From: Leptofilum sp965223525
Lineage (GTDB): Bacteria > Chloroflexota > Anaerolineae > Promineifilales > Promineifilaceae
DNA: 64,000 nucleotides
Direction of reading: 5' to 3'
Assembly (NCBI RefSeq): GCF_965223525.1
Contig: NZ_CBDCWX010000005.1
Coordinates: 620,001 to 684,000, forward strand
Shown here: one piece after another, positions 35,307-43,528 of the stretch
Layout of the letters: each line of letters begins with the position of its first letter
How positions within the stretch are numbered: the first letter of the stretch is position 1
The notes under the pieces: model-generated
What the model saw: the letters and a program-made list of their open reading frames with translations, nothing else
Told to the model about the DNA's origin: nothing
Database searches by the model: none
Program-made: the position numbers and the translations under genes

Positions 35307-35312
35307 TATTGT
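35307..35312 (+). promoter_or_regulatory. Possible -10 for leaderless sigma gene
   Basis: TATTGT, then 6 nt, then ATG at 35319. The match to TATAAT is weak, but the spacing is the same as in the other leaderless genes. Confidence 0.4.
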
Positions 35313-35318
35313 AGGTAG

Positions 35319-35897
35319 ATGGCACGTTCTGGAACGAGTGAAATCGCCACCACAGAGGCAAATTTGATTCGGCAAGCTCAGCAAGGGGAGACGGCCGCTT
35401 GGGAAACGTTGGTACGCCAACACCAAGAGGCTGTGTTCCGGCTGGCCTATTTGCTGCTGCGTGATGCCCATGAGGCGGAAGATGTGGCGCAGGAAGCATT
35501 TGTGCGGGCGTTTGTGGCACTGGATAAGTTTGATGGAGAACGGCCGTTCAAACCGTGGCTGCTGCAAATTACTCGGAATCTGGCCAAAAACAGGCTCCGT
35601 AGCCTCTCCCGCTACTGGGCAATGATAAAGCAGTATTGGCAGCAGGAACCTGTCCCTGAGCCAGATTCAATGACTCAGGATGAATCGGTTCAGCTTTGGC
35701 AGGCAGTGCAGCGGCTGCGCCCCAACGCGCAGGAAGTGATTTACCTGCGCTACTTTTTAGAGATGTCTGAACAGGAAACGGCCGTTGCGCTCAACATCCC
35801 CGCCGGAACCGTGAAATCGCGCCTGCACCGGGCGTTAAAGCAGTTGAAGGTTGTGATTGAGGCGGATTTTGTGGAGTTGAGAGAGGTAATTGGGTAA
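35319..35897 (+). CDS. ECF-type RNA polymerase sigma factor
   Basis: 192 aa. Region 2 is visible in EAVFRLAYLLLRDAHEAEDVAQEAFVRAF and region 4 in LRYFLEMSEQETAVALNIPAGTVKSRLHRALKQL. It directs transcription of a stress or envelope regulon. The next gene starts 3 bp after its stop and encodes a membrane protein with the properties of its anti-sigma factor; a cytochrome c gene follows. Confidence 0.95.
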   Translation: MARSGTSEIATTEANLIRQAQQGETAAWETLVRQHQEAVFRLAYLLLRDAHEAEDVAQEAFVRAFVALDKFDGERPFKPWLLQITRNLAKNRLRSLSRYWAMIKQYWQQEPVPEPDSMTQDESVQLWQAVQRLRPNAQEVIYLRYFLEMSEQETAVALNIPAGTVKSRLHRALKQLKVVIEADFVELREVIG

Positions 35898-35900
35898 TTG

Positions 35901-36659
35901 ATGGACGGGATAAATAGTTCTTACGAAAAGCAGATTGCGGAGTGGGCGGCGGGGTTTGATTATCCGCCAACGCCGAACATTGCCGGGAAGATACGGCCGT
36001 TGCTCACTGCATCGCCTAAAAAGCCGATTCAGACGACCCGCCGATTGGCTTGGGCATTGGCGTTGCTGCTGCTGGCTGCCAGTTTGCTGGCCGTGCCCAG
36101 CGTCCGTGCCGCGCTAGTGCAGATTTTGCGGGCGGGTGGCATCATCATTTTTGTGGGCGAGGAAGCGGCTGTGGATGAGATTCCGCCGCTGCTGAGCGAG
36201 CAGCTCCCCGCCTTTACGGAACCGATTGCGCTGGCAGATGCTGTGACACGGTTCCCAAATTTGCAACTGCCCACTGAGCTGCCGCCCCCAGATGATGTGT
36301 TGCTGCACGAGGAGCCGGTGTGGGATACGGCCGTTATCTTCCTTTGGCGAGGCGCGGCAGACCCACAACAAATTGGGCTGAGCCTCTACCAAATTCAGGT
36401 GCCGGATTATGCCTATAAAGGCAGCGAGATGCTGGAAATGACGGCCGTAAATGGCAACCAGGCATTTTGGCTGGTCGGTTCACATTATTTCCGCTTGCAA
36501 GATAGTGCGCTGGCGGCTGGCGCGGTTGAAGAATGGCTGTTTGTGGAAGGCAGCGTACTCATTTGGTGGGAGGATGACGTAACTTACCGCTTAGAGGGAG
36601 CAATGTCGCTGGAAGATGCTTTGCGAATCGCTGAATCGTTGGAAGAAATTGAGCAATAA
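35901..36659 (+). CDS. Membrane anti-sigma-like protein with DUF4367
   Basis: 252 aa: a cytoplasmic N-terminus of about 45 residues (no zinc-binding Cys/His motif), one helix (LAWALALLLLAASLLAVPSVRA) and an extracytoplasmic domain ending in a DUF4367 unit (WEDDVTYRLEGAMSLEDALRIAESLE). The arrangement is that of an anti-sigma factor for the preceding ECF protein. A TTG directly at the end of the previous gene or the ATG at 35901 could start it; the ATG is preferred. Confidence 0.8.
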   Translation: MDGINSSYEKQIAEWAAGFDYPPTPNIAGKIRPLLTASPKKPIQTTRRLAWALALLLLAASLLAVPSVRAALVQILRAGGIIIFVGEEAAVDEIPPLLSEQLPAFTEPIALADAVTRFPNLQLPTELPPPDDVLLHEEPVWDTAVIFLWRGAADPQQIGLSLYQIQVPDYAYKGSEMLEMTAVNGNQAFWLVGSHYFRLQDSALAAGAVEEWLFVEGSVLIWWEDDVTYRLEGAMSLEDALRIAESLEEIEQ

Positions 36660-36662
36660 ATG

Positions 36663-36715
36663 GTAGCCGCAGATTCTTTCTGCGTCACCAAAACGCGGAA
36701 AGAATCCGCGGCTAC
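36663..36715. repeat. Inverted repeat GTAGCCGC..GCGGCTAC
   Basis: Two 23-nt arms, nearly perfect complements with 2 mismatches, separated by a 7-nt loop. It lies between the anti-sigma-like gene and the cytochrome gene. Confidence 0.7.
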
Positions 36716-36731
36716 ATGAAGGAGTATCGTA

Positions 36732-37604
36732 ATGCGTAAGAAATTGGTATTGATGGTTGGATTGGTTTTGCTGATTGGTGTGTTTGCTTGGCCTGGTTTG
36801 GCGCGGGCTGGTGGCTGGGCAACGTTGACGCTGTCTGAATTGCCAACAGAGGTGGTGGCGGAACGGCCGTTCACCATTGAGTTTCTACTATTACAACACG
36901 GCCAAACGCCGCTGTTTGGTGGGGATCTTTTTACGCAGGTAACGGCCGTTCATACAGTAAGTGGCGAACAAATCACAGTTGAGGCGCAGGCAGCCAAGAA
37001 TGCGGGTTATTATGAAGCAACGATAACGTTTCCCCGAGCAGGAGAATGGCAGTGGGAGATTGAGGCGTTTACGGCCGTTTACCCCATGCCCTCGCTGATG
37101 GTGAATGAGGCGGCTGCGGCTGCGAGTGATATTGTTGGAGGAGAAACATCGGTGGCTTGGCAGCTTGTCGTTGGCTGGACGGCTGCACTGGGTACAGGGC
37201 TGCTCTTTGTCTTATGGGCACGACAAAAAAGCCGACCTCGTTTGGTGGTGGCCGTCCTGTTAGGCATTGTTAGTTTGGTTAGTTTTGGGCTGTATTGGCA
37301 AATGCCAGCGGCCGTTCAGGCCGAAACTAAGAATGCAATCGTGCCAGCCATCGCGCCGGAAGCAGTGGGCGAAGCGTTGTTTGTGGCCAAAGGGTGCATT
37401 CAATGCCACACGAATGAAAACGTAACAATGGCTGACAATATACTCCAAATTGGGCCAGACCTCTCCTTTGTTAAACGGCCGCCCGAATATGTGGCACTCT
37501 GGCTGGCCAATCCCGATGACTTAAAAACTGGCACCCTGATGCCAAACCTGCACTTGAGCGAAGCAGAAATTGATACGCTTGTCACCTTTTTACAGCAAGA
37601 TTGA
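36732..37604 (+). CDS. Exported protein with cytochrome c domain
   Basis: 290 aa: signal peptide (LVLMVGLVLLIGVFAWPGLARA), an extracytoplasmic YtkA/FixH-like beta domain (ELPTEVVAERPFTIEF and a second strand pair), two membrane helices (about 142-160 and 169-188), then a class I cytochrome c domain with heme-binding CIQCH and a late Met ligand in GTLMPNLHLSEAEI. It probably takes part in electron transfer or copper/oxidase assembly. RBS GGAG at a normal distance. Third gene of the sigma/anti-sigma set. Confidence 0.85.
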   Translation: MRKKLVLMVGLVLLIGVFAWPGLARAGGWATLTLSELPTEVVAERPFTIEFLLLQHGQTPLFGGDLFTQVTAVHTVSGEQITVEAQAAKNAGYYEATITFPRAGEWQWEIEAFTAVYPMPSLMVNEAAAAASDIVGGETSVAWQLVVGWTAALGTGLLFVLWARQKSRPRLVVAVLLGIVSLVSFGLYWQMPAAVQAETKNAIVPAIAPEAVGEALFVAKGCIQCHTNENVTMADNILQIGPDLSFVKRPPEYVALWLANPDDLKTGTLMPNLHLSEAEIDTLVTFLQQD

Positions 37605-37606
37605 TT

Positions 37607-37716
37607 TATTGCGTATTTCATAAAGTGGTAAAGTCACAACCAAAATTTCACGCCAAGGCGCAAAGACGCGAAGGAAGAAAAAAAAGTTTGCGCCTTTGCG
37701 TGATCGATCTTTTTAC
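37607..37716. repeat. TATTGCGTATTTCATAAAG repeat, copy 2
   Basis: Begins 3 bp after the cytochrome gene stop. It has the same head and the same gatcgatcttttta tail as copy 1 at 33739-33866, with fewer cgcaaag units. It can fold as cgcaaag/ctttgcg. Confidence 0.8.
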
Positions 37717-37837
37717 GCTCATGACGCACATTTTGCGCTGGTACGGTGTATTGCGTAGCCAGAGTGAGTTGACGGAATATGCAATATGACATACGGAGAT
37801 GGCGAAAAACTAAGGACGCTACCCAGATGACACAGAT

Positions 37838-37870
37838 AAAAAAAATCTGCGAAATCTGCGTGAATCTGTG
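37838..37870. repeat. AATCTGCGAAATCTG-type repeat
   Basis: The block aatctgcgaaatctgcgtg lies in the 160-bp region before the convergent gene end. Related blocks are at 44930-44990 and 46815-46850. Confidence 0.6.
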
Positions 37871-37874
37871 GATG

Positions 37875-38693
37875 CTATAATTCTTCTGGCCAGTCGGCGT
37901 GGGGGCGTTGCTTCCGACAAATTTCCAGCAGTTTATCCAGCCTGCCGTGCCGCTCGCAGTAGAGGATGATTTCCTGCGCCAATTCTGATTTGGTGGCGTT
38001 GGGCAGCTCGTCTTGGTCAATGCCCAAGTCGGCGCAGAGGATTTTTAGCTCAGATTTGTTGAAGTAGCGCACCATCAGCTCGCGCAGGCGGATGCGGTTT
38101 TGCAGCAAGATTTCGGCCTGGCTTTCCTGGAGAACGGCCGTATAAAATTCAGCCACCGCCAGCTTCCGCGTCGAGATATTGTTGCGCTGCTCCATGCCCA
38201 TTTCGGCCAGGGTGCGCTTATGCCCGTTGGGAATGAAGATGGTGTCCCAGCCAAAAATCTGATGGCCGCGTGACTTGGCGGCAATAGTTCCCTTGAGGGT
38301 GCCGGCATAAACGTGAACACGGCCGTCTGGGGCATGGTAGGCAAGTTTGGTAACGGCCGTGGCAGCCCGATCATCAAATGGTTCTAGCATCTTACAAATG
38401 CCCGCCGCGCCGACACCATTCATAAACAACCCTGCCACATTGCCCGGTAAATTACCCCAAGCGTGAATAATCAGATTGGTTTGCTCAACCAAAAAGGGTA
38501 AATGCGGCAACATTGGCTTAATTGATTCCACTTTGCGCCGAATGAGAATGTCTAAATCGGTTGTGACGACATCCTCAATGTTAAAGCGAAACCAGAACAG
38601 GTCAGCAAACTTGCCCAGTAAAAATTGGTAATCGTTAAATTTGTTTTGTGAAGCGGTGACAAAGTAAAGGCGGTCAATGCGATTTTTGGTCAT
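37875..38693 (-). CDS. Ham1-type NTP pyrophosphatase fused to EAD7-like domain
   Basis: 272 aa. Residues 1-190 follow the Ham1/RdgB plan: FVTASQNKFNDYQFLL (substrate loop), VEQTNLIIHAWGNLPG (divergent SGL region, where the usual acidic pair is VEQT), and GWDTIFIPNGHKRTLAEMG with NNISTRKLAVAEF near the end. This fold hydrolyses non-canonical purine NTPs to NMPs. Residues about 200-272 (LMVRYFNKSELKILCADLGI, then RPHADW) match the effector-associated domain 7 type found in bacterial conflict systems. A second protein with this domain is encoded at 40409. The start is probably leaderless. Confidence 0.8.
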   Translation of the reverse strand: MTKNRIDRLYFVTASQNKFNDYQFLLGKFADLFWFRFNIEDVVTTDLDILIRRKVESIKPMLPHLPFLVEQTNLIIHAWGNLPGNVAGLFMNGVGAAGICKMLEPFDDRAATAVTKLAYHAPDGRVHVYAGTLKGTIAAKSRGHQIFGWDTIFIPNGHKRTLAEMGMEQRNNISTRKLAVAEFYTAVLQESQAEILLQNRIRLRELMVRYFNKSELKILCADLGIDQDELPNATKSELAQEIILYCERHGRLDKLLEICRKQRPHADWPEEL

Positions 38694-38699
38694 GGGGGT

Positions 38700-38705
38700 A
38701 TTGTA
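38700..38705 (-). promoter_or_regulatory. -10 box for leaderless Ham1-EAD gene
   Basis: Minus-strand TACAAT, then 6 nt (accccc), then ATG at 38693. Confidence 0.65.
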
Positions 38706-38795
38706 AACAGGTTTTGGGGGAATTGGAAGGGGGTGCGAGTGGAGATGGGGGACTAGAGACTAGAGACTAATAATCTCCAATCTCCAGCCTCTTCT

Positions 38796-40277
38796 TTACG
38801 GCAAAGCCAAGGTTGGTTGTCCAGCATTGCTAAGAATAGTTATTGGCTCACCCCCAGCAGCAGGCAGCAGCATGATGTGGCGTTGGGGAAAGTAGGCTTG
38901 AAGCTGTTCTTCTGTTAGACTGTCAAATTGGGCAGCCTCAAACAACGGCCGTTCGTTTTCTACCAGCACAAAGATAAGATCGCCAACGGCCGTTTCCTCA
39001 ACTTGAGCATACGCCTGCACGTCTGCACCAAACAGCAGCCGTTCCTCGCCAGTTCCGTCCGGCTGAATGCGCCACAGAGCTGATTCGTAGTAGGCAAAAT
39101 ACAGTCCCCGGTCATCGTAGGATTCACGCCCCAGCGGATTGCGCTCAGTGTAAAAAAGTGTGCCGCTGGTCTGACCAACAAAGACCAGTTCTGCCTGGGC
39201 AGTGGTGGGGATGACGGTGATTTCCGTAGAATCTGGTGTACCAGTGACTAGCAAATTGCTTTCAGGATTGTCGCGCACCCAGGCATTGCCAGTAACCGCA
39301 TACCAGCGGTCGCCGCTGGCGTTTAGCACCAGGTTGCGAAGCGGTCGCTCGAAGCTGGGCAGTTCCATTCCGCTGGTCATATCAAACCGACCAATCCCGA
39401 TATTGCTACAGTCCCTGGTATACAGCAGAATGTTTTGGACAGTCCATTCCAACACGCCCATGCGGTAGCCATACGGCGTGCCGCCTTCGTTTTCATACAG
39501 CACTTCACTGAGCGAACGTCCGCCGCCGCCACAACCACCGCCAGGCTGTCGCCATGTGCCAGCCAACTGCGGGGTAGCCAGGTTGCCATTTTCGGCTACA
39601 GTTACAGTCCATACCTCAAAGAGCCACTCCCCTAGAACGTTGTCGCCTTCTGGCTCGAAATACGTGTCTGTTTCTTTGAAGTAGACAATCGTACGGCCGT
39701 CTGGCGACCAGGCTCCAGGGCGAATAAAAGCAATCTCTTCAATGATCTGCACAGTTCCCTGTTTATTGCTCATCCGTAAGCTGCTGGTTTGCCCATCATA
39801 GTAAACGTACAGTAGATGTTGCCCATCTGGAACCCATTTTGGATATGCCAAAAAACAGAAACGCTCTTCTGGGCATGGCTCGGTGTGGACGGGTATCGTC
39901 TCGCCATTGAGCAAGGTGCGGATGAAAAGCTGGTCGTTTTGCACGTAGGCGATGGCATTGGCGGAAACGGCCGTTAAATTGTCTACCTGTTCTCGCTTTG
40001 GGGGTGGTGGCAAGATGGCTTCGGTGGGTATAGCCTGTCCTGAGCTGCTCAACGCCGTTGAGCTTGCCGAAGGAGCCGTTGGCGATGGCAGCGGCGTAAG
40101 CGTTGGGAGGTGTTCAGTGGGTAGCGGAACGGCCGTTACTGTTTTAGTCACTGTTGCTGTGGACGATGACTGCTCACGCGTAACGGCCACCGTTATCTGG
40201 TTGGTACTTTCTGGCAGGCAGCCAGCCAATCCCGCACAAAGCAAAAAAAGATAAGCAAAAATTTTCAGACGTGACAT
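38796..40277 (-). CDS. Lipoprotein with TolB-like beta-propeller
   Basis: 493 aa. The lipobox is LCAGLAGC at residues about 13-20, followed by a Ser/Thr/Pro-rich linker that includes SSTALSSSGQA, the translation of a dispersed repeat. The rest has WD40-like/TolB-like blades (KWVPDGQHLLYVYY, GAWSPDGRTIVYF and others). Probable surface protein of unknown ligand. The start at 40277 is chosen for the signal peptide and GAGAGG upstream; the longer form from 40436 has none. The gene lies between two genes for EAD proteins. Confidence 0.8.
   Translation of the reverse strand: MSRLKIFAYLFLLCAGLAGCLPESTNQITVAVTREQSSSTATVTKTVTAVPLPTEHLPTLTPLPSPTAPSASSTALSSSGQAIPTEAILPPPPKREQVDNLTAVSANAIAYVQNDQLFIRTLLNGETIPVHTEPCPEERFCFLAYPKWVPDGQHLLYVYYDGQTSSLRMSNKQGTVQIIEEIAFIRPGAWSPDGRTIVYFKETDTYFEPEGDNVLGEWLFEVWTVTVAENGNLATPQLAGTWRQPGGGCGGGGRSLSEVLYENEGGTPYGYRMGVLEWTVQNILLYTRDCSNIGIGRFDMTSGMELPSFERPLRNLVLNASGDRWYAVTGNAWVRDNPESNLLVTGTPDSTEITVIPTTAQAELVFVGQTSGTLFYTERNPLGRESYDDRGLYFAYYESALWRIQPDGTGEERLLFGADVQAYAQVEETAVGDLIFVLVENERPLFEAAQFDSLTEEQLQAYFPQRHIMLLPAAGGEPITILSNAGQPTLALP
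40033..40071. repeat. STALSSS repeat, copy 1
   Basis: 39 bp within the lipoprotein linker. The reverse complement matches 50854-50892 with 3 mismatches. Confidence 0.85.
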
Positions 40278-40408
40278 CAAAAGTAGTCCTCTCTTGACAA
40301 ACTGTATTCGTCTGAGAAGTATACTTGAGGTAACACACCGTATTTCGACGATGCGACTACGAAGAAGATACAGTTGGTAGGTGATGCGGGGAGCCAAATC
40401 TTTACGGC

Positions 40409-40669
40409 TTACAATTTCCCTGGCAAGCTGTCCCAATCCAGATGCGGCCGTTCTTTTTTTGCTTCTAGAAGTAATTCTGAGAGACGGTCTTCACCAGCTA
40501 GCTGCTCAATTAGCGCTTTAATCTTGTTCACCTTGCCCATCGCTGGCAATGAGTCGTAATCAAGCCCAAGATTAAAATAGCAGAACCTTTTGAGTTCATT
40601 TTCACTGAAAGAAGCCATTAGAAACTGAATGAGCTTTTGATGATGGGGGGAGTCCAAGTTCTGTTCCAT
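40409..40669 (-). CDS. Stand-alone EAD7-like domain protein
   Basis: 86 aa, the whole protein being one domain: LIQFLMASFSENELKRFCYF, NLGLDYDSLPAMGK, LSELLLEAKKERPHLDW. It is the same type as the C-terminal domain of the Ham1 protein encoded at 37875 (shared F..(s/k)EL...C..LG.D...LP...K, then RPh.DW). Such free domains serve as adaptors recruiting effectors with a matching domain. The start at 40669 follows GAGG at a 7-nt distance; ATGs at 40675 and 40684 are alternatives. Confidence 0.75.
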   Translation of the reverse strand: MEQNLDSPHHQKLIQFLMASFSENELKRFCYFNLGLDYDSLPAMGKVNKIKALIEQLAGEDRLSELLLEAKKERPHLDWDSLPGKL

Positions 40670-40711
40670 AATCATACCTCGCAATCTTTCCTGAAATTAT
40701 GTGAATTGTAA

Positions 40712-43012
40712 CTAATGGTTTAGTCGCCAATCGAGGGCGGTGTGGCGCTGGGTGGTTTTGTCGTTTTGCACAGCAATGCGGATGGCTTTGCGGGTGCCGA
40801 CGAGGATGACCAGCTTTTTGGCGCGGGTAACGGCCGTATACAACAAATTCCGCTGCAACATCAAATAGTGCTGGGTGGCCACCGGGATCACCACGCATGG
40901 ATACTCTGCGCCCTGGCTTTTGTGTACCGAAATTGCAAACGCATGAACCAGCTCGTCCGCCTCCAAAAAGTCGTACACCACTGGCGCACCGTCAATGCTG
41001 ACGGTTAGATTTTGCTGGAGTAAATCCATCTCGGTCACGCGGCCAATGTCGCCATTGTAGACGTTTTTGTCATAATTATTCACCGTTTGCATCACCTTGT
41101 CGCCGACGCGGAACAGCCGCCCGCCTAGCTTGCGCTCTGTTTTGCGCTTGGCTCCGGGATTGAGTGCCGATTGCAGCAGCAGATTCAAATTGTTCACGCC
41201 GACTGCGCCATTGTACATCGGAGCCAGCACCTGAATATCGTCCAGCGGATCGAGTCTAAATTTAAGGGGGATGCGCGTTTTGACCACGTCCACCAGCAAT
41301 TCAGCCGCTTCGCTAGGGTCTTCCTTTACAAAGATGAAAAAGTCGTTGGCGTCTGGGCTGGTTTGGGGCATTTTGCCTTCGTTTATCAGGTGGGCATTGC
41401 TGATGATGAGGGAGTTGGACGCCTGACGAAAGATGGTTTGCAGGCGCACAACGGCCGTTTTCCCCGAATCAATCAAATCCCCCAGTACGTCCCCTGCACC
41501 CACGCTGGGCAGCTGATCCACGTCCCCCACCAGCAGCAAATGGCTGTCTGGCGAGACCGCTTTGAGCAAGTTGAAGGTCAGCATCAAATCCAGCATGGAG
41601 GCTTCGTCAATAATCACCATGTCGGCATTGAGCGGATTGTTTTCGGAACGGCCGAATCCTTCCCCCGGCTTAAATTCCAACAGGCGATGCACCGTTTTGG
41701 CTTCGCGCCCTGTTGCCTCCGCCAGCCGCTTGGCAGCCCGCCCCGTGGGGGAGGCCAGCGCATAAGTTAGCCGATGCCTGTCCAGCAAATCCAACAAAGC
41801 GCGCATGGTGGTGGTTTTGCCTGTGCCGGGCCCGCCAGTGAGAATGGTGACTTTGTGGGTAACGGCCGTTTGGATGGCGTGGAGCTGTTGAGGAGCCAGC
41901 TTGATTGGCGATTGACGATTTTCGATTGACGACTGGTGGTTGGCTTTTTGATTTTTGAGGATAGCCAGGCGGCTGGTGGGATGGTTGATCAGCCGCTGAA
42001 TGCGCTGGGTAACGCCGATTTCGGAGTAATAAAACGGTGTCAAATAAACCGCGCGCTCCTCCCGCACTTCTGGTGTTCCCACATTATAAATTGGCTTCTC
42101 CTCACCAATTACTGAAAACTGGCCACTGTTTACTGATAACTGTTTACTGATTACTGGATGCCGTAACGTCTCCCGTTTTATAAAGTCGCTCGTTTCCAGA
42201 TGGTCAATAACGGCCGTAATCTTTTCCGTCTCTAAGCCTAAAATTTCGGCCGCTTCCGGCTCTAGCTCTTCCTGTGGCATGTACACATGGCCATCCTCTG
42301 CCATGCGGTTGAGGGTGTAGGCTACCCCAGCCTCGATACGCCCCGGATCGTCGGCGGCTAGACCTAACGCCTGGGCAATTTTATCGGCCGTTTTGAAGCC
42401 AATGCCGTACACATCCTGCACCAGCTTGTACGGCGTATTTTGCACAATAGCCAGCGACGTGTCGCCATACTTTTTGTAGATTTTGGTCGCCAAATTTGTA
42501 GAAACGCCGTGCGATTGCAAAAAGATCATCACGTCTTTGATGGCACGTTGCTCCTCCCACGCCTTCATAATTTGACCCACGCGCTTTTTGCCGATGCCCA
42601 AGACGGTTTGCAACCGCTCTGGCTCATACTCGATTACGTCCAGCGTCTCTTCGCCAAACCGTGCCACGATGCGCTCAGCCATCACCTTGCCCACGCCGCG
42701 AATCATGCCAGAGCCGAGATACCGCTTGATGCCCTCGGTGGTGGCGGGTAGCGACTGTTCACAAAATTCTGCCAAAAATTGACGGCCGTGTTTGGCATGA
42801 TTGCCCCACTTGCCCGTCAGCTTGAGCCATTCACCAGGTTGCACCTCTGGCAAATTGCCCACGACGGTGATCAGCGCGTCTCGTCCACTTGCATAGCGAA
42901 ACGGCAGCATCCCCCGCGAATCTGGCTTAAGCCGCAGCACGGTGTATCCATTTTCTTCGTTGTAGTAGGTGATGCGCTCAACAGAGCCAGCGATCTGAAC
43001 TTGCTCGGACAT
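40712..43012 (-). CDS. recD2: RecD2-type helicase
   Basis: 766 aa SF1B 5'-3' DNA helicase acting in repair without RecBC. The N-terminal OB and helix-hairpin-helix region is followed by the helicase core with Walker A GGPGTGKTTT, DEAS in VIIDEASML, GDVDQLPSVGAGDVL, and the C-terminal HKSQGAEYP and TAVTRAKKLV motifs. Two insertions, at about residues 285-303 and 352-370, are translations of dispersed repeats. The ATG at 43012 lies 6 nt after TACAAT, so a leaderless mRNA is likely; the ATG at 43042 is upstream of the -10 box. Confidence 0.93.
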   Translation of the reverse strand: MSEQVQIAGSVERITYYNEENGYTVLRLKPDSRGMLPFRYASGRDALITVVGNLPEVQPGEWLKLTGKWGNHAKHGRQFLAEFCEQSLPATTEGIKRYLGSGMIRGVGKVMAERIVARFGEETLDVIEYEPERLQTVLGIGKKRVGQIMKAWEEQRAIKDVMIFLQSHGVSTNLATKIYKKYGDTSLAIVQNTPYKLVQDVYGIGFKTADKIAQALGLAADDPGRIEAGVAYTLNRMAEDGHVYMPQEELEPEAAEILGLETEKITAVIDHLETSDFIKRETLRHPVISKQLSVNSGQFSVIGEEKPIYNVGTPEVREERAVYLTPFYYSEIGVTQRIQRLINHPTSRLAILKNQKANHQSSIENRQSPIKLAPQQLHAIQTAVTHKVTILTGGPGTGKTTTMRALLDLLDRHRLTYALASPTGRAAKRLAEATGREAKTVHRLLEFKPGEGFGRSENNPLNADMVIIDEASMLDLMLTFNLLKAVSPDSHLLLVGDVDQLPSVGAGDVLGDLIDSGKTAVVRLQTIFRQASNSLIISNAHLINEGKMPQTSPDANDFFIFVKEDPSEAAELLVDVVKTRIPLKFRLDPLDDIQVLAPMYNGAVGVNNLNLLLQSALNPGAKRKTERKLGGRLFRVGDKVMQTVNNYDKNVYNGDIGRVTEMDLLQQNLTVSIDGAPVVYDFLEADELVHAFAISVHKSQGAEYPCVVIPVATQHYLMLQRNLLYTAVTRAKKLVILVGTRKAIRIAVQNDKTTQRHTALDWRLNH
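41901..41958. repeat. Repeat insertion inside recD2 (ATCGTCAATCG type)
   Basis: Block of gattggcgattgacgatt modules read in frame as NHQSSIENRQSPIK. Confidence 0.75.
42103..42158. repeat. Repeat insertion inside recD2 (GTAATCGGT type)
   Basis: Block of actgaaaactgg, gtttactgataac and tgattactgg modules, read in frame as VISKQLSVNSGQFSVIGEE. It is the same class as the intergenic copies at 16637, 30196, 50152 and 50687. Confidence 0.85.
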
Positions 43013-43018
43013 GCCGTT

Positions 43019-43024
43019 ATTGTA
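43019..43024 (-). promoter_or_regulatory. -10 box for leaderless recD2
   Basis: Minus-strand TACAAT, then aacggc (6 nt), then ATG at 43012. Confidence 0.7.
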
Positions 43025-43273
43025 CCTGTTTTTCAAAACCAACTCACAATTGTCATGCTGAATGGGAGTGAATCATCCTACTGATCAAACAATTGCAAAC
43101 GACGTGATTTTTGCGGGATAACCTTGGGCGGGATTCTTCGTTTCACTCAAAAAACAATTGAAGGTCGATCTTGTTTGACAAAATTGAAAATATTCTGTAC
43201 TATTTTGATTAGATAAAACTTGAATCAAAATAAGCGAAATTGGTTTAGTGAATATCAAAGCAAGAGGTTTGCT

Positions 43274-43528
43274 ATGTCTATGAAAGCGTATGAGGAAATA
43301 TTTACGTCAGATTTGTCTGAAGCGGACAAAATCGCCAAAGGGTTTCACCATATCATCAACTCCATTGTCACCCACAGCCAAAACGAGATTGAACTGCTCA
43401 AGGCGATGAACGACCGAGAAAATCTAATCAAAGAACAGATCAAATTGAGCACCATCCAACACGCTAGGGGCATTTTTGACATGGCCTACCAGCGAGCCAC
43501 GGGCAAAAGGAGCTGGAACAATGAGTAA
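43274..43528 (+). CDS. Small protein of unknown function
   Basis: 84 aa, mostly helical and charged (AYEEIFTSDLSEADKIAKGFHH), without a membrane segment. The ATG at 43274 follows GAGG; an upstream TTG at 43220 has no such site. Its stop overlaps the start of the ArsR-type regulator by 8 bp (ATGAGTAA), so the two are co-translated. Its role is unknown; it may be a partner of the regulator. Confidence 0.65.
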   Translation: MSMKAYEEIFTSDLSEADKIAKGFHHIINSIVTHSQNEIELLKAMNDRENLIKEQIKLSTIQHARGIFDMAYQRATGKRSWNNE

